From Campanula takesimana (Eukaryota; Streptophyta; Magnoliopsida; Asterales; Campanulaceae): a DNA stretch of 64,000 bases. The position numbers were made by a program, and so were the translations under genes. The first letter of the stretch is position 1. Every line of letters begins with the position of its first letter. The DNA is taken from NCBI GenBank assembly GCA_026119855.1, contig JAOWBW010000190.1:186001-250000 (forward strand), read 5' to 3'. Positions 35,221 to 46,376 of this stretch are shown piece after piece. The notes beneath the pieces are model-generated. The model was not told where the DNA came from. It ran no database searches and saw nothing but the letters and a program-made list of their open reading frames with translations.

Positions 35221-35559
35221 GGGTACGGGCTAAAATTAAAAGTACTTAAGCCAAAGATAAGGAATTAGATATTCCTTTAGAACATATTTCATTTGATGAA
35301 ATAAATAAGTTCTAGTAAGAGAACATATGTAAGTGCAAATAGTTCATCTTAAAGAAGACGAACCTAGGCACAGTTTGTGGACAAAAGAAGATAGTCTTTT
35401 GGTCCTTATTTTCTATGGTAGAAAATTAAATGCAAATTGTTAAAGAAAATTATTAACAGTTAAATGGATAGTTCATCATATGTACAATATTTGGAAGTTG
35501 GCTGATCTTCCTCCGTAATGCTAACCATTGGGTTGAAAATTTGTCCTTAAAGGGAAATA

Positions 35560-36110
35560 TTGAAATATGAATTTATAGAAGGAAATTTTTTAAAGATAGA
35601 TCCTGAAAAGGTAGAATTTCAATAAGAATAGTCAAAAGAGTCATAATTTCAAAGATAGATTTCTAAAGGAAAATAATATTAAGAAATAAACTCTGATGAA
35701 ACGGACTTGTGAATCTGAAAAGGCATATCTCTTGAAAATTGAATCTCGAAAGATAGACTCTCGAGATATAGACTCTGAAGAGATAGATTCTTAAAATGAT
35801 AGACTCTTTAATGGTAGAGTCAGGAGAATCAGATAAATTCTCATAAGATAAACTCTCGAATGAATGGATTCGTGAGAAGTCTAAAGAATGTAGAATCTTG
35901 AGAGTTAGACTCTATAAGGTAGATTTTTAAAAGGTATACTCTAGAGAGGTAGACTTGGAAAGTCAGACCACTTAGAGATACTGACTACTCGAGAAATTGG
36001 ACCGGTACAGAGATGCTAACCATTCGAAGAAACTAACCGCTAGGAGAATTTGATAACTCAAAAGGACTGATCATTCTAGAAAGACTAAAAGTCTGAGTGG
36101 AATTGTAATC
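35560..36110. repeat. Degenerate AGATAGACTC array where RT is expected
   Basis: Repeated words GATAGACTCT, AGATAGATTC, GGTAGACTT and CTCGAGA at irregular 12-25 base spacing. In a copia element, the reverse transcriptase should lie here between integrase (ends 35220) and RNase H (starts about 36150), yet no RT motif (such as YVDD) is seen in any frame. Confidence 0.6.
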
Positions 36111-36149
36111 AATCACTAAAAAGGTATAGTCAAGGTACTTGGAGTACTT

Positions 36150-36720
36150 AACAATATACATGTGATTATGGATTACAATAGATGAGATATTAAATAGTAT
36201 GAAAAGGATATACTGATCGAATATCAGACACTAATAAACTCCAAAGTGAAAATGTGTTCCCAATAAATGATGGAGCTGTGTCAATGAAATCTTCCAAGAC
36301 AACATGGATAACTCGATTCAATATGGAATCTAAGTTAATAGTTGTTAGACAATGCTTAAACATAAGCTGAATGGTCTAATAAATTCTTGGAAATGATTCC
36401 TTGTTGGAATAAGTTTATGCCTACATATCCTAAAGTATTGTGACGACAATGAAAAATAGGAAAAAGGCATAAAGTGTGGTAAATCGAGACTTAATGGTTA
36501 TAGATGCAAAACCATAAAACAATTATCTCAGATAGGATTATCACAATCGGGTATGTGAAGTCAAAAAGAAGATTTGTATACCAAAAGGGTATGAATAAGA
36601 GATCAAATTGTTTGGGAATGAGAATGAGGTTTAAAACCCACAAAAAATAAATAAATAATCCATAGTGGAAACTCAACCTTGATAAACGGAGATCCCAGGC
36701 CCTTGGTTCAATGAGACAAC
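36150..36720 (+). pseudogene. Host copia RNase H remains
   Basis: Decayed blocks in + frames: GYTDRISDTNK (about 36210), NDGAVSMKSSKTTWITRF then NMESKLI (about 36265-36340), corresponding to the copia RNase H GYTDA..W..GGAVSWKSSKQ..STMESE pattern. Later DLYTKR and GLKPT, the usual pol tail. Multiple stops and a shift. Confidence 0.6.
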
Positions 36721-36990
36721 TAAATTATGGATATTCTAGTAGTGCACTTGAAACCTATTATAATTTATTCTCAGAAGCCATCAAGTGCTAATAGTAAAAC
36801 CCTGATGACGTGTGGTGAGGGTAAGCTTAAAGCTTTTAATGATTCCTATACCTAAGTGGTGGAGTATGTAGGTTACTCTTTATAGGAGATCACCTATATA
36901 AGTGAGAAGTAATAAGACTGCTTCAAATTGAACATTTATGAAATCAAGCATGGTCCAGACGAGTCTGCATTCATGCATAGTTTGTCATTC

Positions 36991-36999
36991 ATGTGGGGG
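36991..36999 (+). promoter_or_regulatory. Polypurine tract of the host copia
   Basis: GTGGGGGAT immediately before the 3' LTR start TGTTGGAATTT at 37000. Confidence 0.75.
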
Positions 37000-39326
37000 A
37001 TTGTTGGAATTTAGTTTTGGAAAAGTGAGGTTTGACCGACTTTTGACCAATAATTCCATTAGGTTCCATTTTGTGTAAGTGGAAATTAATTGCATAATTG
37101 TAATCTACGTTTGGAGTAGATTAGTGTGGTATATTTATTTTCTCAAAACTAATTCTGGGTGAATGAGAAATTAATGTTCAAAGTATGCAAGTTAAAGTGG
37201 GTAAATGAAGAGTTTATGGGATATGAAATGGTTATCTGTAGACACCCCATTTTGAACTCACATTTATGATTACACTACTATCGTGTCTCGCCTTTGTGTT
37301 TTGATGAAAACTCATTAGTTTTGTCATGTTTCGTTAAGTTATTAACTGACTCCGTTAGTTAGGGGCTAAACTGAACAAAGAAACTATAGACAAGGATACA
37401 ACAGTAATGTTGTACTGGATGCCTCGTACGAGATATCAATGTCTTGTACGAGACATCTCCTTTGTCTGCGAGTCTGATTCACTTTCCTTCTCCGTCCCAA
37501 TCTCTTTCTTGGCCAACACTCTTCTAATCCAGGAAGCATATCAGTAGGAGACTTCCTGGAGGTTTCCTATTAGTTCCTTACCTAATTAAACCTCTCTACT
37601 TTGTGCCTAAGCAATCTAAGCCTATAAATAAAGAGTCTTTCACTCCTAATGCTAGTTAATGGTTCCTAGTCATCCAAAAAGAGGTGAACAACTCTCTAAT
37701 CAGTCCTTCTCCAAACAATCCCGTTTTTATTCCTCCCTCACATCAAAACACCACCAAAAACTCATCTTTTCAAGCTAAAATCATCACAAAACTCTTGGAT
37801 CACCAAGGCCTTAGTCAAGGCCATCAATTGGAATCTCAAGAACGCTTTAGGTAAACTCCTACGCTTTTAATCTCTACTTCTCATCTACTTCTTTGTTTTA
37901 GAGTAGTGTAATCCCATCAAAAGGATCAGCCTAGAGCCTCTCCAATCCATGGAGATGGTCTCAAAGCACATGATCCGACATTCCAATAATTAAAAAATTA
38001 ATTATTGGCTTTATTTGTTTTAATTGTTTATTTACTATTTGATTAAAAACACCTAAGGAAGACCAATCCTAGATTGGGTGGATTGGGTGCTCCTTGACCT
38101 TCCCAATCCATAACTTAACCCCCGAACTCAAGAATCTCACGGTCCATGTTCCATTCAACAACATGGTGGTGACTCTCAAATAAAAAAAGGCGAGCGGGAA
38201 TCTTCTCGGGTGCAAACATTGTCCCACATTGGTTGGAAAATGAAAAAGATGAGAGTATTTAATATAGCTCATCTATGAAGGTTCCAATCAAGTGTGGACT
38301 TGGGCTTCCAAGCTTAAGTGGTCCATTGGGCCAACCATGCTAAGCTAGTGGGCAAGTGGGTGAATTTTGGGCTAGCTCAAAATCAACCCATGACCCACGA
38401 AGCGGAGCGAAGCGCGCGAGGGTGGAATGGGCGGTTTATGGCGCACTTTGCACGTACGCATCGGTCGCTGGGAGCTGTGGAGCTTAAATTTTTGACAAGG
38501 GTGGGCTTGGTGATGGTCCAGTCCGTGGCTTGGTTAGGTTGGATTCGGCTCAGTCGGTTTGGGCCTAGATCGGCCTTGTTCGGCTAAAGCTACCTCCGGG
38601 TAAAAGGTTATGGAAGGGTCCATGTCGGTTGGACCTTGGGGCGATCTGCGCCTATTCGAATAGGCGGGTCGGGAGTTATGGATCAACCCAGTCGACCTAA
38701 GTCCTTTGTCTAGGATCTGATCTGATGGCCCTAATTCCACCAGCCACCTTTAGTGCCTATTCCCAAAAGGCACCCTATCTCTTCATTATCTATATAAACC
38801 CCCACTAGGATTGACATTCATCACTCAGACACTCATCAACACACATATCACTCTCTCTTCACTTCAGAAGTAGAGTAGCATATATTTAACTGAGTTAACG
38901 AACTCGGTTAAATATTTAACTGAATTCGATGGAATTCTGTTAGAATTCAAAGGAATTCTCAATGCATCTGTTAGAAGACAGTATCATCTTGTTGCATAAG
39001 ATTTCTTCAAAGTCTGGAAGTGTCAAACACGGTTATGTTCGCCGAAATCGCTAATTTGAAGTGCTTCTATTAACGATTGTAAAGTCGTTTCATCTTGAGA
39101 GAAGATTGCCGCTGACCGTTAGCACCAGTGCGGGGCAATATCTTCTTGCAGAGATTGTGTCCAACACAAGACTCGACTTCAATTATTGCCCGGTTTTGAT
39201 TTAATATATGCATTTATAGATTATCCTTATTTTCTGCCCCGTTAATAATTTTATGGTTCACTTTATATTTGTCATTATCGTTAAGTTCAAGAAAACCAGT
39301 ACTATTGTTATACAATTTTCCTAACA
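37000..39326 (+). mobile_element. Host copia 3' LTR, split by a solo LTR
   Basis: Starts TGTTGGAATTTAG and ends TTTCCTAACA. Interrupted at 37237-38218. After the break, TTGTCCCACATTGG and GAGTATTTAATATAGC look like a promoter segment, and CTATATAAACC near 38790 a second TATA-like site. The last 390 bp match the 5' LTR fragment. Confidence 0.75.
37237..38218. mobile_element. Probable solo LTR in the host 3' LTR
   Basis: A 982 bp segment starting TGTAGACACCCCATTTTG, a start common in plant gypsy LTRs, and ending GGGTGCAAACA. The flanking pentamers TTATC (37232-37236) and TTGTC (38219-38223) differ by one base, an imperfect duplication. A CCTATAAATAAAG near 37620 could be its TATA box. The right boundary is less certain than for the other solo LTRs. 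Confidence 0.55.
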
Positions 39327-39348
39327 TAAGGAATATTATATATTTCAA

Positions 39349-40023
39349 AGTATATTTGTAAATTACTTTCAACGGCCCATCAAACAAGTCTACTCTGACA
39401 ATGGTGGCGAATATCTCAAACTCACACCCACTCTTGCCAATAATGGCATCACCCATCTCACCACCTCGCCTCATACCCCTGAACACAATGGGTATGCAGA
39501 ACGTCGTCACCGTCACAGTTTTGAAACCGGCCTCACACTTCTATCTCATGCAAAATTACCTCTCACTCTATGGCCTCATGCCTTTACCACTACTACCTAC
39601 CTCATAAACCGCATGCCAACCCCCACCCTCCAAAATGAATCTCCCTACCTTCGCCTCTTCCATTCTCCTCCAAACTATATCAAGTTATGTAGCTTTGGAT
39701 GCCTATGTTACCCCTAGCTTCGCCCATATACTCCCCACAAATTAGCCCCCAAGTCCATCCCCTGCATATTCGTTGGCTACTCCCCTACCCAGAGTGCATA
39801 CTACTATCTCGACCCAACCTCTCATCGAGTCTACACATCTCGTCACGTTCGATTTGTTGAAACCACCTTCCCCTATAACTCTCTCACCTCCCCACCATTA
39901 TCCTCCTCCATCCCGTCTCCCTCTGACTGGCATACTCTATTTCTCCCAGTCCTTCCCACTCCCCAACTATCCCAACTCCTCCCCCCCAACACCCCACCTC
40001 CAGCTCCACACTCTACGCACTAA
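39349..40023 (+). pseudogene. Copia integrase fragment (third copia lineage)
   Basis: An almost continuous frame with one internal stop (TAG near 39717). Landmarks: catalytic Asp in YSDNGGEYL, HNGYAERRHR with the catalytic Glu, TYLINRMPTPTL, FGCLCYP, HKLAPKSIPCIFVGYS, and RVYTSRHVRFVETTF. This is the integrase core to C-terminal linker of a Retrofit/Ale-type copia. It then runs into a Pro-rich linker and stops near 40021. It lies directly after the host copia LTR; no LTR of its own is seen. Confidence 0.75.
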
Positions 40024-41906
40024 CCCACCTTGGATCCGACCGCACCCTTACCTAACCCGGCCGAACCACCCTCTCACCCGACCGGATCACCCCCCCAGCC
40101 TCGCCCGGACCAAACACACACCCGCTCGGACCCCTCATATCACCCGACCGCACCCCTCAACCCCCCTCAGTTAGGACATCGTAGAGATGAGACGAAAGAC
40201 ACTATTTTGTAAATTTAGTGGAGACCGAGCGTGCTGGTTTATAAACAATGTGACGTGATAGAAAACACTCTTTTAAAATGTGATGACTTTATAAAAATGC
40301 CTTATAATTAATTACAACCTAACTAATTCTAGTACTTTGTCCTTCGTTGAATTTGTTGATTAGGGTAGTCCTTCGGGTGAGTGAGATTTCATCGGGTCGC
40401 CGGTGATCTCGAGTAGTCAAGCAGTTGACTTAACTTGGTTTAGAGAAGACCCAGTTTGAATGAGGGTACTTGAGAGAGGTGAACCATGTCAAAATTTGTG
40501 GATGAGATGACCTTTCGCGGAGAGTGATCTTGTTGGAGCATCGGCAATCGGTCCGGTTCCGTTGGGGCAGCCCCAGTTTGGTGAGGGCATAAGAAAGATA
40601 TCATCCATGTTGAGCTTCGATGGAGAGAGATGACTTTCTACGGGGAATGATCTTGTTGGAGTACCGGTACTCAGCCTAATTCCGTTAGGGTAGCCCCAGC
40701 TTGGTGAGGGCATAAGGTGGGGGATCCTACCACTTTTTAGACGCACCCTGTTTTTTCTCTAGACCACCCTTGCGGATTTTCAATCTAGGTGGTTATATTC
40801 TTTTAGCGCGGTTTTTTTTTTTTTTAGTTGACACAAAAATAAAGAAAAATGACAGAAATGTACAGACTGCAGGAGCCTTTTTTGTTATAGTGAGAGAAGA
40901 GAGAGAGAGAACAAAAGAGGGAGTTCTCACATTTAGACCTTACAGGAAGTATGTGTATAAAAGGAAGGAAGCCCCTGCTTGACAGAAAGTAAGTGTTTAG
41001 CTCTTTCTTAGATTGTAGAACAGAAGACTTGTCGAGACATTTGAAAATTGTTTTATTCAGAATTGTCTTTTGATTGCTCGAGAATGGACCTCGTTGATTA
41101 GTTACGTATCTTATGATTATGTTTTAGACAAGTAGTCTCGAAATAATAAACGCCTTGATTAATCGAGAAATAGAATAGAAATTGTAGTGTATGGGGAAGA
41201 GAGAAAAGAATAAAAGTTGGCTCGAGGTGGGTTGTATATATTTTATGGACCAGACCAGGAGGTTGCTACGTTCCTCTCGGTGTGAGAGGCTCAGGTCCGC
41301 GTAGTTCGAGGATGATCCGGTTTGATGATGGTACCGGGTTTGAGTGGTGGCCTCTCCATTGTTGCTTTGGACCGCTGCCGTCGAGTTTAGTTGAATTCCT
41401 TTGAAAAGAAAGAAAAATAGAAAATATGAAAAGAAAGTGAGACTTCTACTTTTCCTATGATGATAGCCCCTTCTATTTTTCTTTGCTTTGATTTTTTTTT
41501 TTTGTGCACACCCTTATTTTTGCCTAGGCCGCCCTTGCGGGTTTTCAACCAAGCGGGTTTCTTTTTTGTGCATTTGCTCTAATTTTTGCCTAAGCCACCC
41601 GTTGTGGGTTTCGACCTAGCGAGCTCTTTTTTATTATTTTTTATTATTATTATATACATATGAAACGCTTGGGCAAGATGAGCCCCTAGTTCGCTTTTCG
41701 CCTTTGGGGAGTAGAACTCGTAGAGGGGTTCGAATAGTCCCTTGCATTTCGTTGACATCTTCGAGGGGGATAGACAGCCCTAGTGCGTCGTTATGGGAAC
41801 GGACGGCTTCTATGATTGTGCGGACGCTTCTTCGATGGTGAGCAGCTCTGCAGTCGCTGTCTTCTTCATGGGAAGATGGAAGTGTATATGAGGAGTATTT
41901 AGGTGG
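40024..41906. repeat. Retroelement-derived non-coding stretch with internal duplications
   Basis: Two diverged copies of a segment with GATCTTGTTGGAG, CCGTT(A/G)GGG(C/T)AGCCCCAG and TTGGTGAGGGCATAAG (40500-40735). CCGCCCTTGCGGGTTTTCAACC (one half per copy) recurs near 40765, 41530 and 41590. TGCTACGTTCC..CGTAGTTCG at 41265-41310 recurs at 43810-43880. These are probably untranslated parts of the gag-only element family. No protein domain is recognised. Confidence 0.45.
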
Positions 41907-42390
41907 GTGTACACAGTGGGTGTACGCGAGGGGAATATATGAAGAGTGCACATAGTGGGTGTACATGAGGGGTATATATGGAGGGTGCACACAGAGGTGT
42001 ACAGGAGGAGAGTATATATGGAGGGTGCACACAGTGGGTGTACACGAGGGATATATATGGAGGGTGCACACAGTGGTGTACACGAGGAGAGTATATATGG
42101 AGGGTGCACACAGTAGGTGTACACGAGGGATATACATGGAGGGTGCACACAGTGGGTGTACACCAAGAGAATATATATATAGGTAGTGCACACAGTGGGT
42201 GTACACGAGGATGGTGTATATAGAGGGTGCACACAGTGGGTGTACACGAGGACGGTATATATGGAGGGTGCACACAGTGGGTGTACACAAGGGATATATC
42301 GAGGGTGCACACAGTGGGTGTACACAAGGAGTGCATATATGGAGTGTACACAGTGGGTGTACACAAGGAGTGTATATATGGAGTGTCGGT
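41907..42390. repeat. Minisatellite, about 40-45 bp unit, about 12 units
   Basis: Units are built from GTGGGTGTACACGAGG, ATATATGGAGG and GTGCACACA, with length variation between units. The array lacks stop codons in several frames on both strands, which produces long but meaningless reading frames (the longest on the minus strand spans 41634-42614). Confidence 0.9.
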
Positions 42391-42854
42391 TTAGAGAGGA
42401 CAAATAGAAAAGAGAAAACAGTTCGATTGATCAAAGCGTTTGTTATTTTGAGATTATTTGTTTGTTTAGTTATGTATAATGGTTTGTGGGTCCATTTACC
42501 TTTTAATGAGTCTTCATTAAAGAGTAGATTTGCGATTAATTTGTCATATAAAGATATAGCAATCAATTGATAATTGAGATTAATACAATTTTCAGGGAGT
42601 TGATGTATATACAAGATTATGTCTCAAGTCTAGAGAGAAAAGAAATAAAGACACTTTATTAAAGACTCGAATTGACTGTGAGGTGGACTTTAACAATCTA
42701 ACTAATGTCCAAAGCGGACTTTTGCTAGTAAAAATAAAAGATTAATGTCCGAAGTGGACTTTGACTAAAAGACTCCCTAGAACCTACGAAGACTGAAAGA
42801 CTTTTTTTTTTTAGAAGGAGGTAGCCCCGGTGTAACTTCTTGCTTGGACTTTTC
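42391..42854. other. 3' untranslated segment of the second gag-only element
   Basis: Similar in order of words to 23400-23866 (GTCTCAAGTCTAGAGAGA, AATGTCCAAAGCGGACTTTT, CCTAGAACCTAC), i.e. the segment following gag in the first element. Confidence 0.45.
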
Positions 42855-43637
42855 TTATACCCATTTGTTCCATTGGCGGATGATGGCTCTACTATCAATG
42901 AGGCTTTGGATCATCCTTTTCAGTTGGAAGAACTTTTCGGTGTCATGTCTGATGTATTAGTGATACTTGCAGTATTTGGAGGGATCCAAGTCTTGTCTTG
43001 CAAAGTTTGGTTTAAAGTCGAGAAGAGGAGCTAACTTGTCGGCTTGAACTAGATTTTCGAAGCATTCATCTAATGGCATACCCAAATCATCGAACTTGCG
43101 CTTGTCACGGACCATCTTGGAGGGCGGTTTATGCATTGGTATTCCTTGTTGATGAGTAGCCATAGGAGGCATCCCAATGGGTAAAGTTTGTGGTGGTGGC
43201 CCATACATTTTAAGAGCGTACGGGTGTTGAAACTGAGCATGAGGGAGAGTGTGGTTGAGATACTCGTAGATGCCATAAATGTCAGACTGGAGTTGTTCCT
43301 TGGTGTCCTTTAGAGCCTTGTACACCATTTTCTGGAAGCGGTCCGCATGCTTGAGAAGAACAGTTTCAAAGAATGCTTCTTGTTTATCGAGAGCGGTTCG
43401 GAAGAGGGTTGCTTGCTCATTGAGGATAGTCTCATAGTGGGCCGCTTGCTTGTCAAGGAGAGTCTCATAGAAGGCTTCTTGCTTGTTGAGAGCGGTGTCA
43501 AGATAGACCGCTTGCTTGTTGAGGATGGCGTTGAAGTGGGCCATTTGCTCATTGAGAGTGGTGTTGGGGTGGAGAGTTGTCTCGAGACCTTGGGTGGTAG
43601 CTTCGGTTGTGACTGTGATGATCCCTTCAGCAGACAT
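42855..43637 (-). pseudogene. Second gag-only-element gag, one in-frame stop
   Basis: The frame from the ATG at 43637 is open for 226 residues, with a repeated 14-residue pattern (LNKQ-A-Y-T-L-K) around residues 30-95 that looks like a coiled coil built by internal duplication. The pre-knuckle block FDDLGMPLDECFENLV follows, then CKYH and a TAA at 42957. Beyond the stop the same frame continues with HDTEKF, RMIQSLIDSRAII and ends NKWV at 42855, the same ending as the gag at 23867-24664. So one stop falls inside the zinc knuckle. Pol is absent. Confidence 0.65.
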
Positions 43638-44107
43638 GATGCAGGATTCTGTAGTGGTTGATGGAGAAGTTAAGTCTTTGAATTAAATTAGACTCATAAT
43701 TAATGACAAGGCATCGTTATAAAATCATTTTTTTTATAAAAAGACTCGATCTCCGTATTTTTTGAAATGTTATTTGAATGAAAAGACCAAAAGCTTGACC
43801 GGGCCAGAGCTGCCTACGTTCCCCTTACTATGCAGGAGAGGTCCCACACAATTAGAGGCTCAGGTCACCGTAGTTCGGGTTAAGTAAAACAAGTGAGAGA
43901 GTGACCGCAGAGGTCAGTGATTTTGAAAACCAGACCGTAGAGGTCTAAAAGTAAGGGGAGATGACTCGGTCCTTGGTTTGGTATAGGTGGAGGGACCCTA
44001 GGTAAGGTGGATTTTTGACTTGAAGTCGGGTAAGGTTTGACATGGGTAGACCAAGAGGTAGGTCGTCCAAGATCGGCTAGCTTGACTAAAGGTGGGGTCA
44101 AGATGAA
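43638..44107. other. Leader-like sequence upstream of the second gag
   Basis: Contains GCTGCCTACGTTCCCC and the CGTAGTTCGG partner (43810-43880), the second copy of the motif at 41265-41310. No gene seen. Confidence 0.4.
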
Positions 44108-44355
44108 GGATCAACCTAGATGGGTCAAAATGGCGAGTTGACCTAGACGGGTCAAGGTGACGGATTGACCTAGACGGGTCGAGAAGGCGGGTTGACCTAG
44201 GCGGTCAAGGTTCGACTAGAGTTGACCTAGGGTAGACTAGGTTGATCTAGCTGGGTCAAGGTGACGGATTGACCTAGACGGGTCGAGAAGGCAGGTTGAC
44301 CTAGACGGGTCAAGGTGACGGATTGACCTAGACGGGTCGAGAATGCGGGTTGACC
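44108..44355. repeat. Minisatellite, about 28-30 bp unit in 55-60 bp dimers
   Basis: Units GTTGACCTAGACGGGTC and GGTGACGGATTGACCTAGAC alternate; the array stops exactly at the CACTA terminus. Confidence 0.85.
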
Positions 44356-44880
44356 CACTACAAGAAAATGAGGATTTTGCTACAAAACAAATCGTAGCAA
44401 AAAGTCAAAATTTTGTAGTCATATGAATTTCGCGACAAATCCATTTTCATCGCGTTTTTGTCGCCTATGCAACGTTGCCAAAGACTACTGGTGACAAAAA
44501 AAAAATTCTGTAGCCATACGTCCTGCTCCCACGACAAATAGTATATTTCGTCGACAATTTACTTTTGCGAGAAAAAATAAATTCCTCGCTACAGGTTTTT
44601 CGCTACTAATATATTTTGTGGCAAATCGGTATGTTCAACATCAAAACCATTTCATCGCAAATTAGCAGGTTTTGCTCTACAAAAACAAATTTGTCGCATA
44701 TAATTCCATAATTTACTATTAAAAAAAAATCGTAGGTATTACTCTTTTACTACAAAATAATTTTATAGGATATAGCTTCATAATTCACTACAAATTTTTT
44801 TTTATAGCTATTACAGTTTTTCTTCTACAAAATATTTTCGTCGACAAATGTCAATTATAGTTGCAAATTGTATTTATTTG
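44356..44880. mobile_element. CACTA (En/Spm) transposon end
   Basis: CACTACAAGAAAATGAGGA at 44356 is the diagnostic plant CACTA terminal repeat. It is followed by subterminal motifs in both orientations: TTTTGCTAC, ACAAAT, GTCGCC, TTTTGTAG. The opposite terminus (CTTGTAGTG) is not found, so the element is truncated, most likely near the (TA)n at 44912. No transposase. Confidence 0.8.
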
Positions 44881-44907
44881 GTGCTTCTTCATTATTGAAT
44901 TGATATA

Positions 44908-44911
<4 letters not shown>

Positions 44912-44969
<58 letters not shown>
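44912..44969. repeat. (TA)n microsatellite
   Basis: About 29 TA units at the inner edge of the CACTA fragment. Confidence 0.95.
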
Positions 44970-44971
<2 letters not shown>

Positions 44972-46376
44972 AATGAAACTATCAAAATATTGCACATTAT
45001 CAAAATATGATATAAAAATTACCATTAAAATTGTCTTTGATATATATCACTTCGTGAAGCTGAAGTCAAAACATGTCTTCACTATCTCAAAATAGAAACA
45101 TAGCTACGAAAATGTTGGCAGTCTTGCCAAAGACGAAAAACATATCTTCAATGTATCATTTCCCAAAAGTACGTAGCAGCTCTAGCCAAAAGACTATATA
45201 TGCAAAAAAGAAATCTTGACAATCTGCAAAATAGAAAAATAAATGATAAGTTATTATAAAAAATAGAAAATAAGTTATTATATGCAAGATATATAAAGCT
45301 CTTTCTTATAATGGAAATTGTACATACCGTTGTCTTCAAGTACCAACCTTTTGACACAATCTCTTTCAAAAAAAATCCTAAGCAAAACAAATGCAGCAAG
45401 TACAAAAATATCAAAGCCACATATAAACTATAAAAGCAACAAATGTTGAGCTAAGCTTTTAAGAATCCCAACCTCTAAAGTCTAAACAATAACCTAACGA
45501 AAACTCTACTCATATACTTATCTAACCAAAATAAAAATCAATTACCACATCCAAACATGAGACGGATATGTCTTTGGTCTGAAGAATCCAGGGACCAAAC
45601 TGCAATTTCATGTTGATCACCTATCTTTTTATTTGTCATTAGTTATTTTTATTTTGCTTATATAGTTAAATAACTTTGAATTAATCCAAGCCCATGTGGA
45701 TCGACCCTTGTGTTTGCATATTGCTAACGATAGCTCGTGCATTTGCGAGGTATTATAATTTTGTCTATCACTTACACAAAAGTCAAAGATTTAATTTTCA
45801 CTCTCCGTTATAAAAAAAAAAAACCTTTAAATACGAATTAAAACATCATATTAACTTGTAAATAACAAGGTAGATATTTTACATTATAAACTTGGAGTTT
45901 TAACGAACTAAACAAACATGTACTGTATTTACTTTTTGCAAAAATGCATTTTCATAAGACTTTTTATACATACGCACATAAAGACATAAAACATACTCCC
46001 TCCGTCACATATAAATGTTTCGGCATTTTAATCAACTTGATTGGATTTGAGTTTTTCTTTTCTCAATTATGTGACCAAATTCTGCATAAATAGTCTGAAG
46101 TGAGTAATATTGAGTTTTGGAGCAAATTAATTTTAGGCAGCAATATTATAGCACAAAAATTATATGAGCCGATCTTATGAAAAATATAATTTTTTCCATA
46201 ATTTAAGAAAAGTAAGCTTTTATTAATGTGCGCGGCTAGGCTCAAGAATATGTATGTATGTCTGAACCGGCAATGCTTGTGCTATGTGTGTCAATGCATG
46301 TCTTATCGAATGTCAGTACATATACAAATGAATGTCAGTACATGAGTTATTGAGTGCTAGTGCTTGTATTTTTAGA
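44970..46376. other. AT-rich intergenic stretch
   Basis: No gene is recognised. A single CTCCCTCCGTCAC near 45997 suggests a Stowaway end without partner. Confidence 0.4.

Larger units (their letters stand above)
21448..39326 (+). mobile_element. Host Ty1/copia element, decayed, containing four later insertions
   Basis: Parts in order on the + strand: truncated 5' LTR (21448-21835), gag start (21836-22187 continuing at 31040-31190), protease and integrase remains (34164-35220), an AGATAGACTC array (about 35560-36110), RNase H remains (about 36150-36720), polypurine tract (36991-36999) and 3' LTR (37000-39326). The LTR copies match closely from GTTAGAATTCAAAGGAATTC to the CCTAACA end. The interrupting pieces are the gag-only element, its nested solo LTR, the minus-strand copia and the solo LTR in the 3' LTR. 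Removing them brings gag, pol and LTR into canonical copia order. The 5' LTR lacks its left part, so no outer target duplication can be seen. Confidence 0.8.

Noticed and set aside
39773..40212. Pro/Thr-rich frames of 133 and 60 residues
   Set aside because: Shifted readings of the copia integrase C-terminal linker at 39349-40023.
41634..42614. 326-residue minus-strand reading frame
   Set aside because: It is generated by a stop-free minisatellite; other frames on both strands are open over the same units, and no domain or codon bias is seen.
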